This document shows positions 46,013 through 56,591 of a DNA stretch of 64,000 bases, piece after piece; position 1 is the stretch's first letter; the number at the start of each line of letters is the position of its first letter. The DNA is from Phaseolus vulgaris (Eukaryota; Streptophyta; Magnoliopsida; Fabales; Fabaceae). The position numbers and the translations under genes were made by a program. Location: assembly GCF_000499845.2 (NCBI RefSeq), contig NC_023756.2, positions 32,611,406-32,675,405 on the forward strand, in the 5' to 3' direction. The notes below the pieces were generated by a model that was not told the DNA's origin, ran no database searches, and was given only the letters and a program-made list of their open reading frames with translations.

Positions 46013-46184
46013 AAAGGTGGCCTGTTTGCACTTTTTGTACGAGCATAGGGCATGTACATGTTTGCCTCATTTATCTCATTCGCCTTTACCTCCAACTCTA
46101 TTTGTATTCTGTAACGCTGGTCCTTTATTTTTGCCCACTCTCGTCTACATTCGCTTCCTCTGACATGCTGTGCACGTTTCCTCC

Positions 46185-46300
46185 GTTGCGTTTCTTGGCG
46201 ACGCCCCCTTCTTGACGATGCGTACGCTCGGCGACGCCACCTTCTTGGCGACGAGTACGTTTGGCGACGCCCCCTTCTTGGCGACGCGTACGTTCGGGCT
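46185..46300. repeat. GGCGACGC short tandem repeats
   Basis: Words such as TTCTTGGCGACGC and GCGTACGYTYGGCGACGCC recur about every 30 bp. Similar GGCGACGCC words occur in the element B LTR (40890-41000 and 47050-47175). It lies in the spacer between aORF and pol, where elements A and C have hairpin repeats. Confidence 0.6.
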
Positions 46301-46391
46301 TCGAGTCTTTGTCTTTTACTCTTTACCCCTAGATCCGAGTGGGAAGAAGATAAAAAACTGAGGCTAGGTTTTTCTTGAACTTCTTTTTCTT

Positions 46392-46443
46392 TTTATTTGG
46401 GTGACCTCGTTAAAAAACCCCCGAGAGGGAAAAAGAGTGTCCC
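46392..46443 (-). terminator. Conserved post-pol motif of element B
   Basis: On the minus strand: GGGACACTC, a T- and C-rich stretch, GGGGGTTTTTTAACGAGGTCACCC, then AAATAAAA. It matches the motif after pol in elements A (5673-5721) and C (51442-51495) and sits about 40 bp after the integrase end. Confidence 0.55.
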
Positions 46444-46482
46444 TTACGATAAGATTGTTACATGGTTGTTCACTTACATAAT

Positions 46483-46836
46483 TCAACTAAAATAAAACTT
46501 CAAATTGGCCGCATTCCAGCTGCGCGGAATGGGCCCCCCTTCCAAAGTCTCTAGGTTGTACGAACCATTCCCCTTAGCCTCGGTGATTCTGAAGGGTCCG
46601 GTCCACTTGGGAGACAATTTGTTTTCTAGCTCATATGGGTGAGCCTTCCTCATAACTAAGTTGCCAACCTGGAAATGTCGTGGCTTCACCTTGGAGCTAT
46701 ACTGTCGCTCTACCCTTCTCTTCACTGCCTCAGCCTTTATTCTAGCTTCTTCCCTGGCTTCGTCCAGTAAGTCCAGATTCACCCGCCTCTCCTCGTTGGA
46801 TTCTTCAACCACAAAATTCTGGTAGCGTGGCGACAT
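46483..46836 (-). pseudogene. Integrase C-terminal end of element B
   Basis: Open minus-strand frame with SPRYQNFVVEESNEERR, RRVERQYSSKVKPRHFQVGN and LSPKWTGPFRI, ending in the WNAANLKFYF block. Element A has the same region at about 5260-5616. The frame stops abruptly at about 46836, where LTR sequence begins, so the rest of pol has been deleted. Confidence 0.88.
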
Positions 46837-46837
46837 G

Positions 46838-47245
46838 GGCCTCTTTGGGGCGACATGGGCACTTCACGAGTCAGATTGCTCTCCACTAGCGCTAGTACTA
46901 TGGCCTTGAAGCCACCTTTCTCTTCCCTTTATTGCTACCCCGGGTTATCGAGGTTCGTGGCCTTCCCATGGCGTCACTCCCTCCATGGTCTTTCCTACCC
47001 ATGGGTATCGGGGAGCAACACTGTGGATGCCTTGCTCTGGTGACATTTTACCTTGGCGACGCCCTACCTTGGCGATGCCTTCCCTAGGCAACGTCTTATC
47101 TGGGCGACTCTTCCTCTCAGCGATGCCTCGCCTTGGCGATGCTTGCACTTGGCATCGCCTCACCTAGGCGACGCCTTATGTTGACTTTGACCTTGACGCT
47201 GACTTTGACCTTGACTTTGCCAACGCCCGGGTACGGGACGGTACA
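46838..47245 (-). repeat. Truncated 5' LTR of element B
   Basis: About 408 bp that match 40690-41071 nearly base for base, ending GTACGGGACGGTACA and followed by the GACCT duplication. The first approximately 790 bp of the LTR are missing because of the deletion that also removed pol. The TTGAC cluster is kept at 47181-47218. Confidence 0.85.
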
Positions 47246-48263
47246 GACCTTGATGGTCCATTTTGCTATTTTTATACCATTGTCTTTAAGAAAGTTCTCC
47301 TCCGGTTTCCTTTGTCCAATTTTGAAAAAGAGCTCCTTACCGAGATCACCATCGCCCCAACCCAGCTACATCCAAATAGTTGGGCATTTGTTTGGGGTTT
47401 CTCTATTCTTTGTACACATTTTAGCCTTTTTCCATGTGGAAGTCTTATATTTCTTTGAGGCCAAGCGTTTAGGCCGCCAATTATGGGTTTCATTCAATGG
47501 AGTGGCTGGGAGAGCATTGTTGTCGCTCTTCCAGCAGTCATATAAGGGCTTCAAGGGAAATTTTCTGAAGGTGCGCTGCAACAAGAGGGACCCAACTCTT
47601 CTAGATGGATTCCCTTTATACTAAACCCAGAAACCGAGCTTCTAGGGTGCTTGATGCCTAGAGAGCATGCCACAGTGGGACTAGGAAGTGTGCCACTTCT
47701 TTTCCAACCTGAATGTGGTTTTTGATACGGCCACCCTCATAAGCAAAGAGTTCTCCCAGGGGACTAAAAGCGTACATTGGTATCCTTCCTTCCTTTAGTC
47801 TTACAGATGCTGACTTGCTTATTTGTTTGCTGAACTTTCCTTGTGTTTCTTGCAGACAATATATTGGGTAAGCACAACAAGAAAGACTTGGCAGCTAGAG
47901 CCAAGAAGATGAAGGTAGCTTCCCAAGCACTCCCTACTGAAAACCTTAAGCTGAAAGTTATTGTTGATGTCGCCCCTGCTTCTATTGACGATGAGGAGAC
48001 CTATTCTGGACCGGTCTTCAAAAGGAGACGAAAGGCTACCACTGAAACCTTTGAGCTCTCCATCTCAGATAGGCGCACTCCTTCACAGTAGGCTCCTCCA
48101 CCAAGCCCACCTCCTCCTCGTGGCATGGTAGTGGTGTTGGAAGGTGAGGGAACAAGCACTTAAGAGGAAAGGCTGTGGGATCCTAACTTGAATGCCCCTT
48201 CCTTCCTGGAGAAGATCGTACTGCTTACCAAGACCAAGGAAAATTTAGACGACCTCGAGGAGG

Positions 48264-49363
48264 TGATGACTTTTTACGGCAAGTGCACCGCGTTTGTCAG
48301 AAGTAATAATTGTCCCTAAGGACGGATATCGATCCCACAAAGAACAGTGAATCATCGAGTACAATATTCGCTAAATATAACAACAGAACAATAAAAAAGA
48401 GTGTGAAGTGATTATGTTGGCACTGATCAATAAGAAAACAAACAAAGAATTAGTTGCTTCAATTGGAAAAATTGGGATTAAGTTTCATCTCTCTCACTCT
48501 CATGTATTTTGATTAGCATGTTAATATTAAGTTTCTTTAATTGAAATTGATGCCCGCATAAAAATCATTTATATCGATTCCTCGCATATAAAATCCTTAA
48601 GAATGTTCCCTAACTATCGATCCCTCGCATACTTATAAGAACAACTTAGAACGAAGCTCAGACGTTTAATAGCAATTAACATTTCAAGTCTATTCCTAGC
48701 ACTCAAATATGTTAAGTATTGTTGTTTAGGTCCGAACCCTAAAAATACCTCCCGGTCAGATTTAAGATTCTCAATTTGTCACGGAGAATTAAAAGTAAAA
48801 CAACAATACCAATAATCAATCAAGAACTGAATATTAATATATAAAATATCACCTCAATACATAAGAGTTTGAGCAGATTACTCCCAATCCCAAAGGGTAG
48901 AATTAGCCACGCATACTTCTATCACCTTCCATTCTCCCAATTGGGTTACAATTCACTCTATGGTGTTTTCCTCTCAATCTGGCACCCTAAGGTTGAGCCT
49001 CTAGCCCTCTATTTATCCTAGTTTTCTAGGGTTAGGTTGTTTATTGTGTCGCGCTAATGGGCTAAATGATAAAACATAAAAAAAGGCCCAATCTTTCTTT
49101 GCATCTTTTCCATTCTGGGACCTTCTATCTTTATCTTTTTAGCTCAAATCATTCATCTTTAATCCAAATCTCCAATCTTCCTTAGAAATCTGCAATTAAC
49201 ACCAAATTTGGGAATAAAATACTCTTATTCAAATAAAGATCATAAAAAATGTAAAAAGGTATAAATTCATAAATTAGGGATTATTTTATATGTAAATTAG
49301 CAATAAATCCTCATAAGTGCCTATATTTTAATATGAAATATTACTGAAATTAGACACTTATCA
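48264..49363 (-). mobile_element. Athila-type solo LTR in exon 3 of the element C aORF (1100 bp)
   Basis: Starts TGATGACTTTTTACGG and ends TTAGACACTTATCA, with an exact duplication GGAGG (48259-48263 and 49364-49368). It is closely related to the LTR at 21604-22785 and contains no coding region. Confidence 0.9.
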
Positions 49364-49861
49364 GGAGGATTACTTGAGTAGGTTGTGAGGTAGCTGGGGC
49401 AAGCTCTAGCCACGAACTGCCTAGCTATCTCTAAGCTGAGGAAGTGGAAAGGGTTAGCTAAGAAGAAGTCTCATGAGGTCACTAAGCTCCTGCAGTAGGT
49501 TGGGTGCCTCAAGCAAGAAATGTCAAAGCTTTAAGAAGAACTCCAGAGGTCGCAATAAGAAGCTAAGGCTCTCATGGATGAGAAGTCCAAGGAAGCCTTA
49601 AAACTATCTGAAAAGAACGCAAAGCTCCAAGTTGAGGTGGAGAGGCTAAAGGAGGAGTTGGCACAGAAGGATGAGGAACTGATTCAGAAGGGTGAGGAGT
49701 TGCTGAATGAAAGGGAAGCCCTCACCGATGACGCTGCTAACTCATACATGGCGAGATTTGAAGACGTCGTCGCCCAAGCCTCAGGAATCTACCCTGGGAT
49801 TGACTTCTCCCAACTCAGCTTAGGCAAGACGGTGGTGGACGGGCAGCTTATGGATGAGTAG

Positions 49862-51441
49862 CACCTCTTTGTAACCAGCCGCCCTTTGTGGCCTTCTGAA
49901 CAATTTTAAACTTTCTAATATCTCGCATGTTTTATCACAATAATTTACTTATTTAACTCCTTAAATTTGGCATGCCTTGGTGAAAAGCGACTAGCATAAA
50001 CTTAGTATCTAATACTAATATAACTTACTACTTTAACAATGTAATGCACCAACTAAATATTGGAAATCACTATGCTCTGGCAAAGCTAACCTGCAGAAGA
50101 CTCATACCCCCTAGTCGCGAAGAATGTCTTACTCGCTCGAGTGTTGATCAAGTGAGCAAGGATCATGCCTCTTTATCTTGTTGAACAGGACTCGCATGCT
50201 TAGAAAGACCACCCGCTTTCCAAGTGCGAATTTCCCTAGCACTGAGGATGACTCGAGTATCTGACTTGGGTGCTAATCTCCACACCAAGTCTACTCTTAA
50301 GTAATCGCCTTTCTTTGCTTGGAGTATATGACTTGGGTGTTGGCTTACATACAAAGTCTACTCTTCACAACTTCGTGGTGGACTGCTACCCCGTAGGGTT
50401 AACCTTAACCTTGCCTTTAGGGCACCCAAGCTCGGGTGGTTTCACCAACGCCGAGGTGGGTCGCATTACCTACCTTTAGCTACACACTCTTAATTATAGC
50501 TAATTGTGGCCTAGTACTTCTAGACTCAGAATCTTACTAAGAAGAGAGCGTACTACGTCATGGTGGATACTTAGGGTGCCTGAACTCAGAGTCTTACCGA
50601 AACGGGTCATCTTCCCCATCTTAAGTTGAACAATCTTTGTTACGACAAACAAAACTTTTGGACACTTGAACTTAGAATCTTACTGAGACGAGGTTTTCCT
50701 ACCTCTTAGTACGTGCTCAGGACAACCCAACTCAGAGTCTTAACGAGACAGGTCGACTTCCCGATTTAAGCCAAACAATCTTAGTTATGGCAAATAAACT
50801 TTGGAACGCGTGAGCTCAGAATCTTACTAAGACTAGGTCGTCTTCCCTTATAGTACATACTCAGGGTACTTGATCTCAGTGTCTTATCGAGACAGGTCGT
50901 CTTCCCTGACTTAAGCCAAACAATCTAGTTATGGCTAAACATGATTCTGAGCCCCTAAACTCATAATCTTACTAAGAAAAAGTCGTCCCATCTGAATAAC
51001 CGTGAGCTCTAGGACACCTAGACTTGGAATCTTACCAAGAAGAGGTCCTCTATATACCCTCAAACAATCACAACTTTGGCGTGCCTGAACTTGGAATCAT
51101 ACCAAGTAAACTCAGAGTATCTCACTTGGGTGTTGTCTTATGCACCAAGTCAACTCTTCAAAGCTGAGGTAGGTTGGCTTACATGCCCTCAGCTAAAAAC
51201 AGTCTTAAGCCAATTCTGGGTGCCTGGGCTCAGAATCTTACTGAGAAGAAGCTTCCTCATCTGATATGTACGAACTTCAAGACACCTAAACTTGGAATGT
51301 TACCAAGGAATTAGGTTGCCTCATTCAATATTCTCGTGACTAAGTATACACACATGGTACTTACTCAGATAATTCGCTGGCCAAGTCGCCTTATCATGTG
51401 CCAACAAATCATTCTGGTAACTCATTTTTCAAGAACAATTC
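49862..51441 (-). other. Spacer between aORF and pol of element C, with a degenerate hairpin array
   Basis: No gene. From about 50520 to 51310 a degenerate unit recurs every 60-80 bp: an inverted repeat around AATCTTA followed by GTCGTCTTCCC-like text. Perfect 17-nt hairpins (5-bp stem, 7-nt loop) are at 51023-51039, 51090-51106 and 51291-51307 (CTTGG / CCAAG) and at 51229-51245 (CTCAG / CTGAG). Other units have one or two mismatches. Longer ACTTGG...CCAAGT inverted repeats lie near 50265-50290 and 51124-51150. Confidence 0.7.
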
Positions 51442-51495
51442 TTTATTGGGCGACCTCATTAAGAAAAACCCTTGTAAGGGAAAAAAAGTGTCCCC
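51442..51495 (-). terminator. Conserved post-pol motif of element C
   Basis: On the minus strand: GGGGACACTTT, the perfect hairpin CCCTTACAAGGG, TTTTTCTTAATGAGGTCGCCC and AATAAA. The hairpin arms differ from those in element A, but the flanking text is conserved. Confidence 0.55.
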
Positions 51496-51559
51496 TTAAT
51501 TATTCAAATTGTTCACAAAACATTGACAATATAAAACATGAGGTTAGCCCCATTCCATG

Positions 51560-52760
51560 TCTGAGGTATAGCTCCACCCTCAAGAGTCTCAAGCCTGTAG
51601 GCTCCATTTCCGAGCACCTCCACCACGTGGAATGGGCCAGTCTATTTGGGAGACAACTTATTCTCCAGCTGGTAAGGATGAGCCTTTCGCATAACTAATT
51701 CGGCGACCTAGAACTGCCGAGGTCTCAGCTTGGACTTTTGCTTCAACTCCACCCTTCTCTTTAAAGCTTCAGCTTTAACACGTGCTTACTCTCGCACCTC
51801 GTCGAGTAGGTCTAGGTTTACCTTCCTTCTTCGTTAGACTCTTCTATCACAAAGTTTTGGAATCGCGGCAAGCTCTCCTGGATCTCTACGGGTATCATGG
51901 CATCTGACCCATACACCAAACTGAAGGGTGTCTCCTTCGTGGTGGATTGAGGAGTGGTGTGGTAGGCCCACAAGATTCAAGGTACCTCTTATGCCCAGGT
52001 CCCCTTAGCTTTGTCCAACCTCTGAGCAAGACTCTATTGGCAGACTTGACCTGACCATTCGTTTGAGGATGCTCCACCGAGGCAAACACCTGTTTGATCC
52101 CGAGCTCCGTGCACAGCTGCTGACTTGCAAAATGGGTACCATTATCGGACACCAAGTGTCTTGGGATTCCAAAACGGTAGACAATGTTTCTCCACACGAA
52201 GTGTTAAACCTTGTGGGCAGTTATCTACACAATTTGTTCAGCTTCTATCCACTTAGTGAAGTACTCAATCACCTTCACGAGATACTTCATCTGACGAATC
52301 GCCAAGGGTAAAGGTCCCAAGATGTTTATTCCCTAGGTATGGAAAGGTCAGGGGCTATGTATTGACCGCAACTCCTCGGGGGTGCGTGATGCCAATCAGC
52401 ATGCTTCTGAAAGTGCTTGCATCGTTGCGCATACCTCATGAAGTCCTCCCTCATTGTTGGCCAATAGTACCCAGCTCAAACGACCTTCAAAGAAAGAGCT
52501 CACCCTCCGACGTGACTTCCACAAATTACTTCATGGAGCTCTGTCATGATACGGGTACATTGATCCCCACTTACACAGGTGAGGATAGGATGAGTGTAGC
52601 CATGTCGAAACAGCCTTCCGTCCACCAGGGTATACCTTCATGCGTTCCTCTTCACCACTCTTGCATTTACAGGCTCTACCAGAAGCATACCATCATCAAG
52701 GTAGCGCTGGTATGGCGTCATCCAGGTCTCTACCACGGAGAATTGTAAGACCTTCAACGA
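51560..52760 (-). pseudogene. Integrase of element C (broken)
   Basis: The clearest part is 52197-51895: MWRNIVYRFGIPRHLVSDNG, then FASVEHPQTNGQVKSANRVL. The catalytic Glu expected in NGQVESANR is Lys here, so the triad is lost. Weaker stretches toward 52760 correspond to the zinc domain, and 51560-51860 matches the C-terminal domain in mixed frames. It is dead by substitution as well as frameshift. Confidence 0.8.
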
Positions 52761-54490
52761 ATCTTCTCCCGACAAGCCATAAACACTTATCTTGGGCACT
52801 CTCTGTTGAAGCTCTCAACGTCTCATGTTTCAATGATCGGTGCCTCTTATCTTTTACCGAGATGACCTCCAAGGTCTCCACATGAATGACCTCTGCCTGA
52901 GCTTGCTACTTTGGCCAACAGGTTTGCTCGGGCAATCTGCTCCCTTAGAACATGCACCATCTGCGGATCTTTGGCCTGGTACTCATCTATGACTTGCCCG
53001 GTTACCAGCAACGAGTCACTTTTTACCAACAAACTTCAAGCACCCAAATCTTTGGCCAGTAGCATCCCAATTATCAGAGCTTGATACTCAGCATGGTTAT
53101 TGTTGGTCTTGAAGGCGAACCTAAGGGCCTGCTCAATCAACAGTCCGTTAGGTCCATACAAAATAATTCCAACACCACTACCTTGCTGATTAGAGGATCC
53201 GTCCACGGACACGTTCCACTAAAAGTCTCCACCATCTACCTGGGTGGCTTCTGAAGATAGCTCTACCACAAAATCAACATATACTTTGTCCTTGATAGGC
53301 CCCCTGGGCTTGTACTGCACATCGAACTCAAATAGCTCGACTGCCCAACGCACCATCCGACCTGCCATATCGGGCTTCTGGAGGACCTTGCGGATAGGAA
53401 CATTGGTTGTTACGATCACAGTGAAACTCTGAAAATAGTGACGGAGGCCCCGAGCTACAATTACCACTACCAAGGCTGCCTTTTCATTGACCTGATAGCG
53501 TACCTCTGGTCCTTGTAGTACCTTGATCACGAAGTATATAGGTCTCTGAGCATGATCCTGTTCTTGCACAATGACTGAGCTAATTGCCCGATCTGTAACT
53601 GAAAAATAGAGATGAAATGGAGTACCTGGTAGTGGCTTACAAAGGGCAGGCGGGTTGGCCAGGTACTCCTTCAACTTGAGGAACGCCTCTTCACACTCGA
53701 GAGTCCATGTGAAGCGGTTGTTCCTCTTCAAACACTAGAAGTAAGGGTAACCCTTATATCCTCCCGTTGATAGGAACCTGGACAGGGCGACCATTTGCCT
53801 AGTCACCTATTGTGCTTCCCTCACAGTGGCGGGGCTTCTCATCCCTATGGTTGATGCACACTTGTCTGGGGTTGCTTCTATCCTCTGTTCAGTGAGCAGG
53901 AACCCTAAGAACTTCCCTGCTTCTACCCCAAACACACACTTCTCTAAGTTTAGCTTTAGGTTGTACTTAGCTTGTGTAGTGAATAGCTCTTCCAGATCAA
54001 AAACATGTTGGTCCCTTTCTTTCGAAGTGACGACCTTGTCGTCCACATAGGATTTCACATTTCGCCCAATCATGGGGGCGAGAATCCTATCCATCAACCT
54101 CTGATAGGTAGCGCCGACGTTCTTCAACCCAAAAGGCATGACTCTATAATAATAGCTGGAGAGCTCCGTCATGATTGCAGTCTAAAACTCATCACGGGAG
54201 TGCATGTGGATCTGATTGTACCTCGAGAATGCGTCTAGAAAGCTTAGAAGTGGGCACCCTGAAGCGTTGTCCACTAAGGAGTTGGGCAGCGAATACGAAT
54301 CCTTAGGATAGGCCTTATTCAGGTCTATAAAGTCGACCGACATTCTCCACCTTCTGCTTGTCTTCTTCACCAATACCACGTTCGCCAACCACTACTGGAT
54401 TTCCCTTATGTGGCCAGTTTTCAAGAGCTTTTGGGTTTCCTCTTTGACGAATAGGCGTCTCTCCTCATTGAGCTTCCTTCTCCTTTGGAT
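52761..54490 (-). pseudogene. RT and dual RNase H of element C (broken)
   Basis: RT: WRMSVDFIDLNKAYPKDSYS (about 54360-54300), LSFLDAFSRYNQI and SYYYRVMPFGLKNVGATYQR, with the YVDD active site at 54039-54050. RNase H: LYFSVTDRAISSVIVQEQD and PIYFVIKVLQGPEVRYQ (about 53640-53470). A second RNase H follows with decayed NNNHAEYQALI-like text (about 53110-53050) and SDSLLVTGQVI (about 53015-52985). Stops lie at about 53735, 53807 and 54180. Arg replaces Gly in the FSGYNQI block. Confidence 0.85.
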
Positions 54491-54719
54491 CACTAGCCTG
54501 ACCTTCTCATCCATAGTAAGTCTATGACAACAAGAAGTCAGGATCTACGTCGGGCATGTCTGTAGAAGACCATGCAAAAGCATTCATCTGCCTCGCTATC
54601 ACTTCGGCGATTTGGTCTTGCATCTCTCGACCTAGTGAGGAGCCGAGCTTGAACTTCTTCCCTTCAATCTCCTTTTCATGAACCTCACCAGCAGGCTCAA
54701 GTCGCCTCTCGCTGGTGCC

Positions 54720-55135
54720 TTCCGCTTAAGTGGCGACCATACACACTCCCTTTCTGCTTTTCAGGCTATTCTCATAACACTTTCTCTCCGCCTTCTGGTA
54801 AGACTTGATGACGATCACCTCTCTCTCGAGGGAGGGCAGCTTCATCAACATGTGCCTCGTCGAGGCCACCGTGCCTAACCTGTTTAAGGAGGGCCTGTCC
54901 AAAAGCAAATTATAGGCCGAAACAGCATTGACCACTAAATACCTGATACTGATCATACAAAATGAGATGTCGTCTGAGAATATCGTCCTCAGCTTTACAT
55001 GTCCCCGCACTTCCACTTGGTTTTCAGCGAAGCCAAACAAATAGCCGTCATACGGTCTTAGCTGGTCAAGTGACAACTGTAGGTTATTAAATGTTACCAA
55101 AAACATCACATCAGCTGAGCTCCCCTGGCCAATGA
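54720..55135 (-). pseudogene. Protease region of element C (broken)
   Basis: Minus-strand frame 55109-54726 contains the conserved part after the active site: GYLFGFAENQVEVRGHVKLR, YLVVNAVSAYNLLLDRPSLN, GTVASTRHMLMKLP and the tail KCYENSLKSRKGVC. The expected Gly in the LLGRPSLN block is Asp. Active-site text upstream (about 55135) is decayed. Element A has lost this whole segment except the tail. Confidence 0.75.
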
Positions 55136-55359
55136 AAACTCGGTGTACTCTTCTCCCTACGGTAACAACATAGATTCTACTGGATCATCCTCGTGCGTGA
55201 CCACGTCTCCCAAATCAACTCTTGTAAAGAAGAGGTCAGGCTCGGCTGGCTGGTCAGACTCCCACGCCTCTACTATCATTACCTACCTCTTGCACTTCTT
55301 ACGCTTGGAGGCGGAGCACCCTCCTCATAAAAATCCTCTCAAGATGTTGCTCAGCTCAT

Positions 55360-56560
55360 CGTGGACAGGCACCTCATCTCCCTGTTCCGCTGAAGGGACT
55401 TCTTCCTTCGACCCCTCCTGGGTCCCTTCCAAGTACTCCTTCAAAAATCCATTTGTTATCAAGCCAGGTAACTGGGTAGCCTAGGGCTATATAATGCTCC
55501 ACATCATGCCCGAAACCTTTATGGAACTCGCACCAGATCTCCTTGTGCGACCCCAAATTCCTATCCGATTTCGGGTTGAATATCAACTTATCCGCCATTC
55601 CAAGTATACCCAACAACTCGTTGTATGTCATCCGAAACTTTGGTCGGAAAGGCAGTTCATCTCTCGCCTTCATCCTAGGTTGGCTCTTTCTAGGCGCATA
55701 AGGTGTTCGCCGTGCGTCTGACCCCTTTTCAGTCGCGACTTCATGGACCCTCAAAGAATGAGCTCAGATGTCTTCTTTGGGCTTGGCTTGCTCCGAGTGC
55801 ATGTTACTGCGTTTTACTGATACGTCATTTGCGGCGGCGATGTGGGCGACAACTTGTCGTCGTATCTCCCCAAACGTCCTTGCTTGATTTCTTATCAGCG
55901 AGTCATTGAACGACCCTAACATGACTCCCTGCCCAAAGGCGTGGACCATCTTGGGTTTGGAGCTTCATTGTGAACACCCCAAATCTGTTTAAAAAATATT
56001 TCAAAGGCTCTCCCTGTCTTTGCTTTATGCCGAAAAGATCAAAAGAGACTGTCGGTTGGGCCTGATTGACAATGAATTGCTCCCTAAACAATTCCAGAAA
56101 ACTGATCGAAGAGGTTATGTTGCCATCAGGAAGGCCAACAAACCACTGTAACGTCGTGCCTGTGAACATACCCATGAATATCTTGCAATGCATAGCATCC
56201 GTTCCTCCTGAGATCATCATCTGGGCCTTGAATGATGTAAGATGGGTCTCGGGGTCTTCTACACCTGTAAATACAATCTTGAGCATTACGAAATTGGCTG
56301 GTATGATAACATCCATGATCGCATGTGAAAATGGTATGGGGTGAGCCCTTAGTTGAGTGGTCAAGCCTCGTTCTCGGCTCGGACTTCTGCCATGAGTCTC
56401 TCCTGCTCAGCCTTGGATGTCGCCATTGCCTCCTGGAGTGCACTCACAGTTTTCATAAGTTGTTATATGGTGGGGTTGTCATTCCCTTCAGATCCTAACG
56501 AGTCTTGCCTTGTATTCCTTATTACGTCTAAGAACTCGAGCACGATTGCGGGTGGGATTC
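55360..56560 (-). pseudogene. gag of element C (broken)
   Basis: Capsid domain at 56364-55970: FTGVEDPETHLTSFKAQMM, TTLQWFVGLPDGNITS and FREQFIVNQAQP. It continues in a shifted frame at 55949-55764 with SFNDSLIRN and ends at 55754-55374 with RRTPYAPRKSQPRM and a knuckle-like CEFHKGFGHDVEHY, where the last Cys has become Tyr. At least two frameshifts and a stop separate the parts. Confidence 0.85.
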
Positions 56561-56568
56561 AGTTTTAT

Positions 56569-56591
56569 CGGGCCCCACGGTGGGCGCCAAA
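56569..56591 (-). other. Primer binding site region of element C
   Basis: Directly beside the 5' LTR, the minus strand reads TTTGGCGCCCACCGTGGGG. It lies at the same place and has the same pattern as the element A site. Confidence 0.75.

Larger units (their letters stand above)
39896..47245 (-). mobile_element. Element B: Tat element nested in the aORF of element C, largely deleted
   Basis: The left LTR is 39896-41071; the right LTR remnant is about 46838-47245. Both end in GTACGGGACGGTACA. Flanks are GACCC (39891-39895) and GACCT (47246-47250). Joining the flanks restores the aORF sequence found uninterrupted in element D (GGACCCTGAYGGTCC), so this is an insertion. The polypurine tract (minus strand) is at 41072-41092. 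Inside are one aORF, a rearranged zone with an inverted LTR-like segment, a second partial aORF, the post-pol motif and the integrase C-terminus. Gag, RT and most of integrase are deleted together with about two-thirds of the 5' LTR. Confidence 0.82.
39460..49861 (+). pseudogene. aORF of element C (three pieces, broken)
   Basis: Antisense gene of element C, read on the + strand. A likely 5'-UTR intron ends at 39682 (TTCTAG). The ATG is at 39695 and gives MDNQVMYP, as in element D. The start breaks off at 39895 where element B is inserted and resumes at 47246 with DGPFCYFY, LRFPLSNFEKELL, APTQLHPNSWAFV and later WVSFNGVAGRALL. A 76-bp intron lies at 47780-47855. Exon 3 has IDDEETYSGPVFKRRRKAT (about 47984-48040), is cut by the solo LTR at 48264-49363, then shows a coiled coil ending DFSQLSLGKTVVDGQ at 49861. 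Stops and frameshifts are present. Relatives are the aORFs of A, B and D. Confidence 0.8.

Noticed and set aside
50520..51310. CRISPR-like array
   Set aside because: The repeats are degenerate, palindromic and in plant DNA between retrotransposon genes. Repeat and spacer lengths vary and no cas genes exist.
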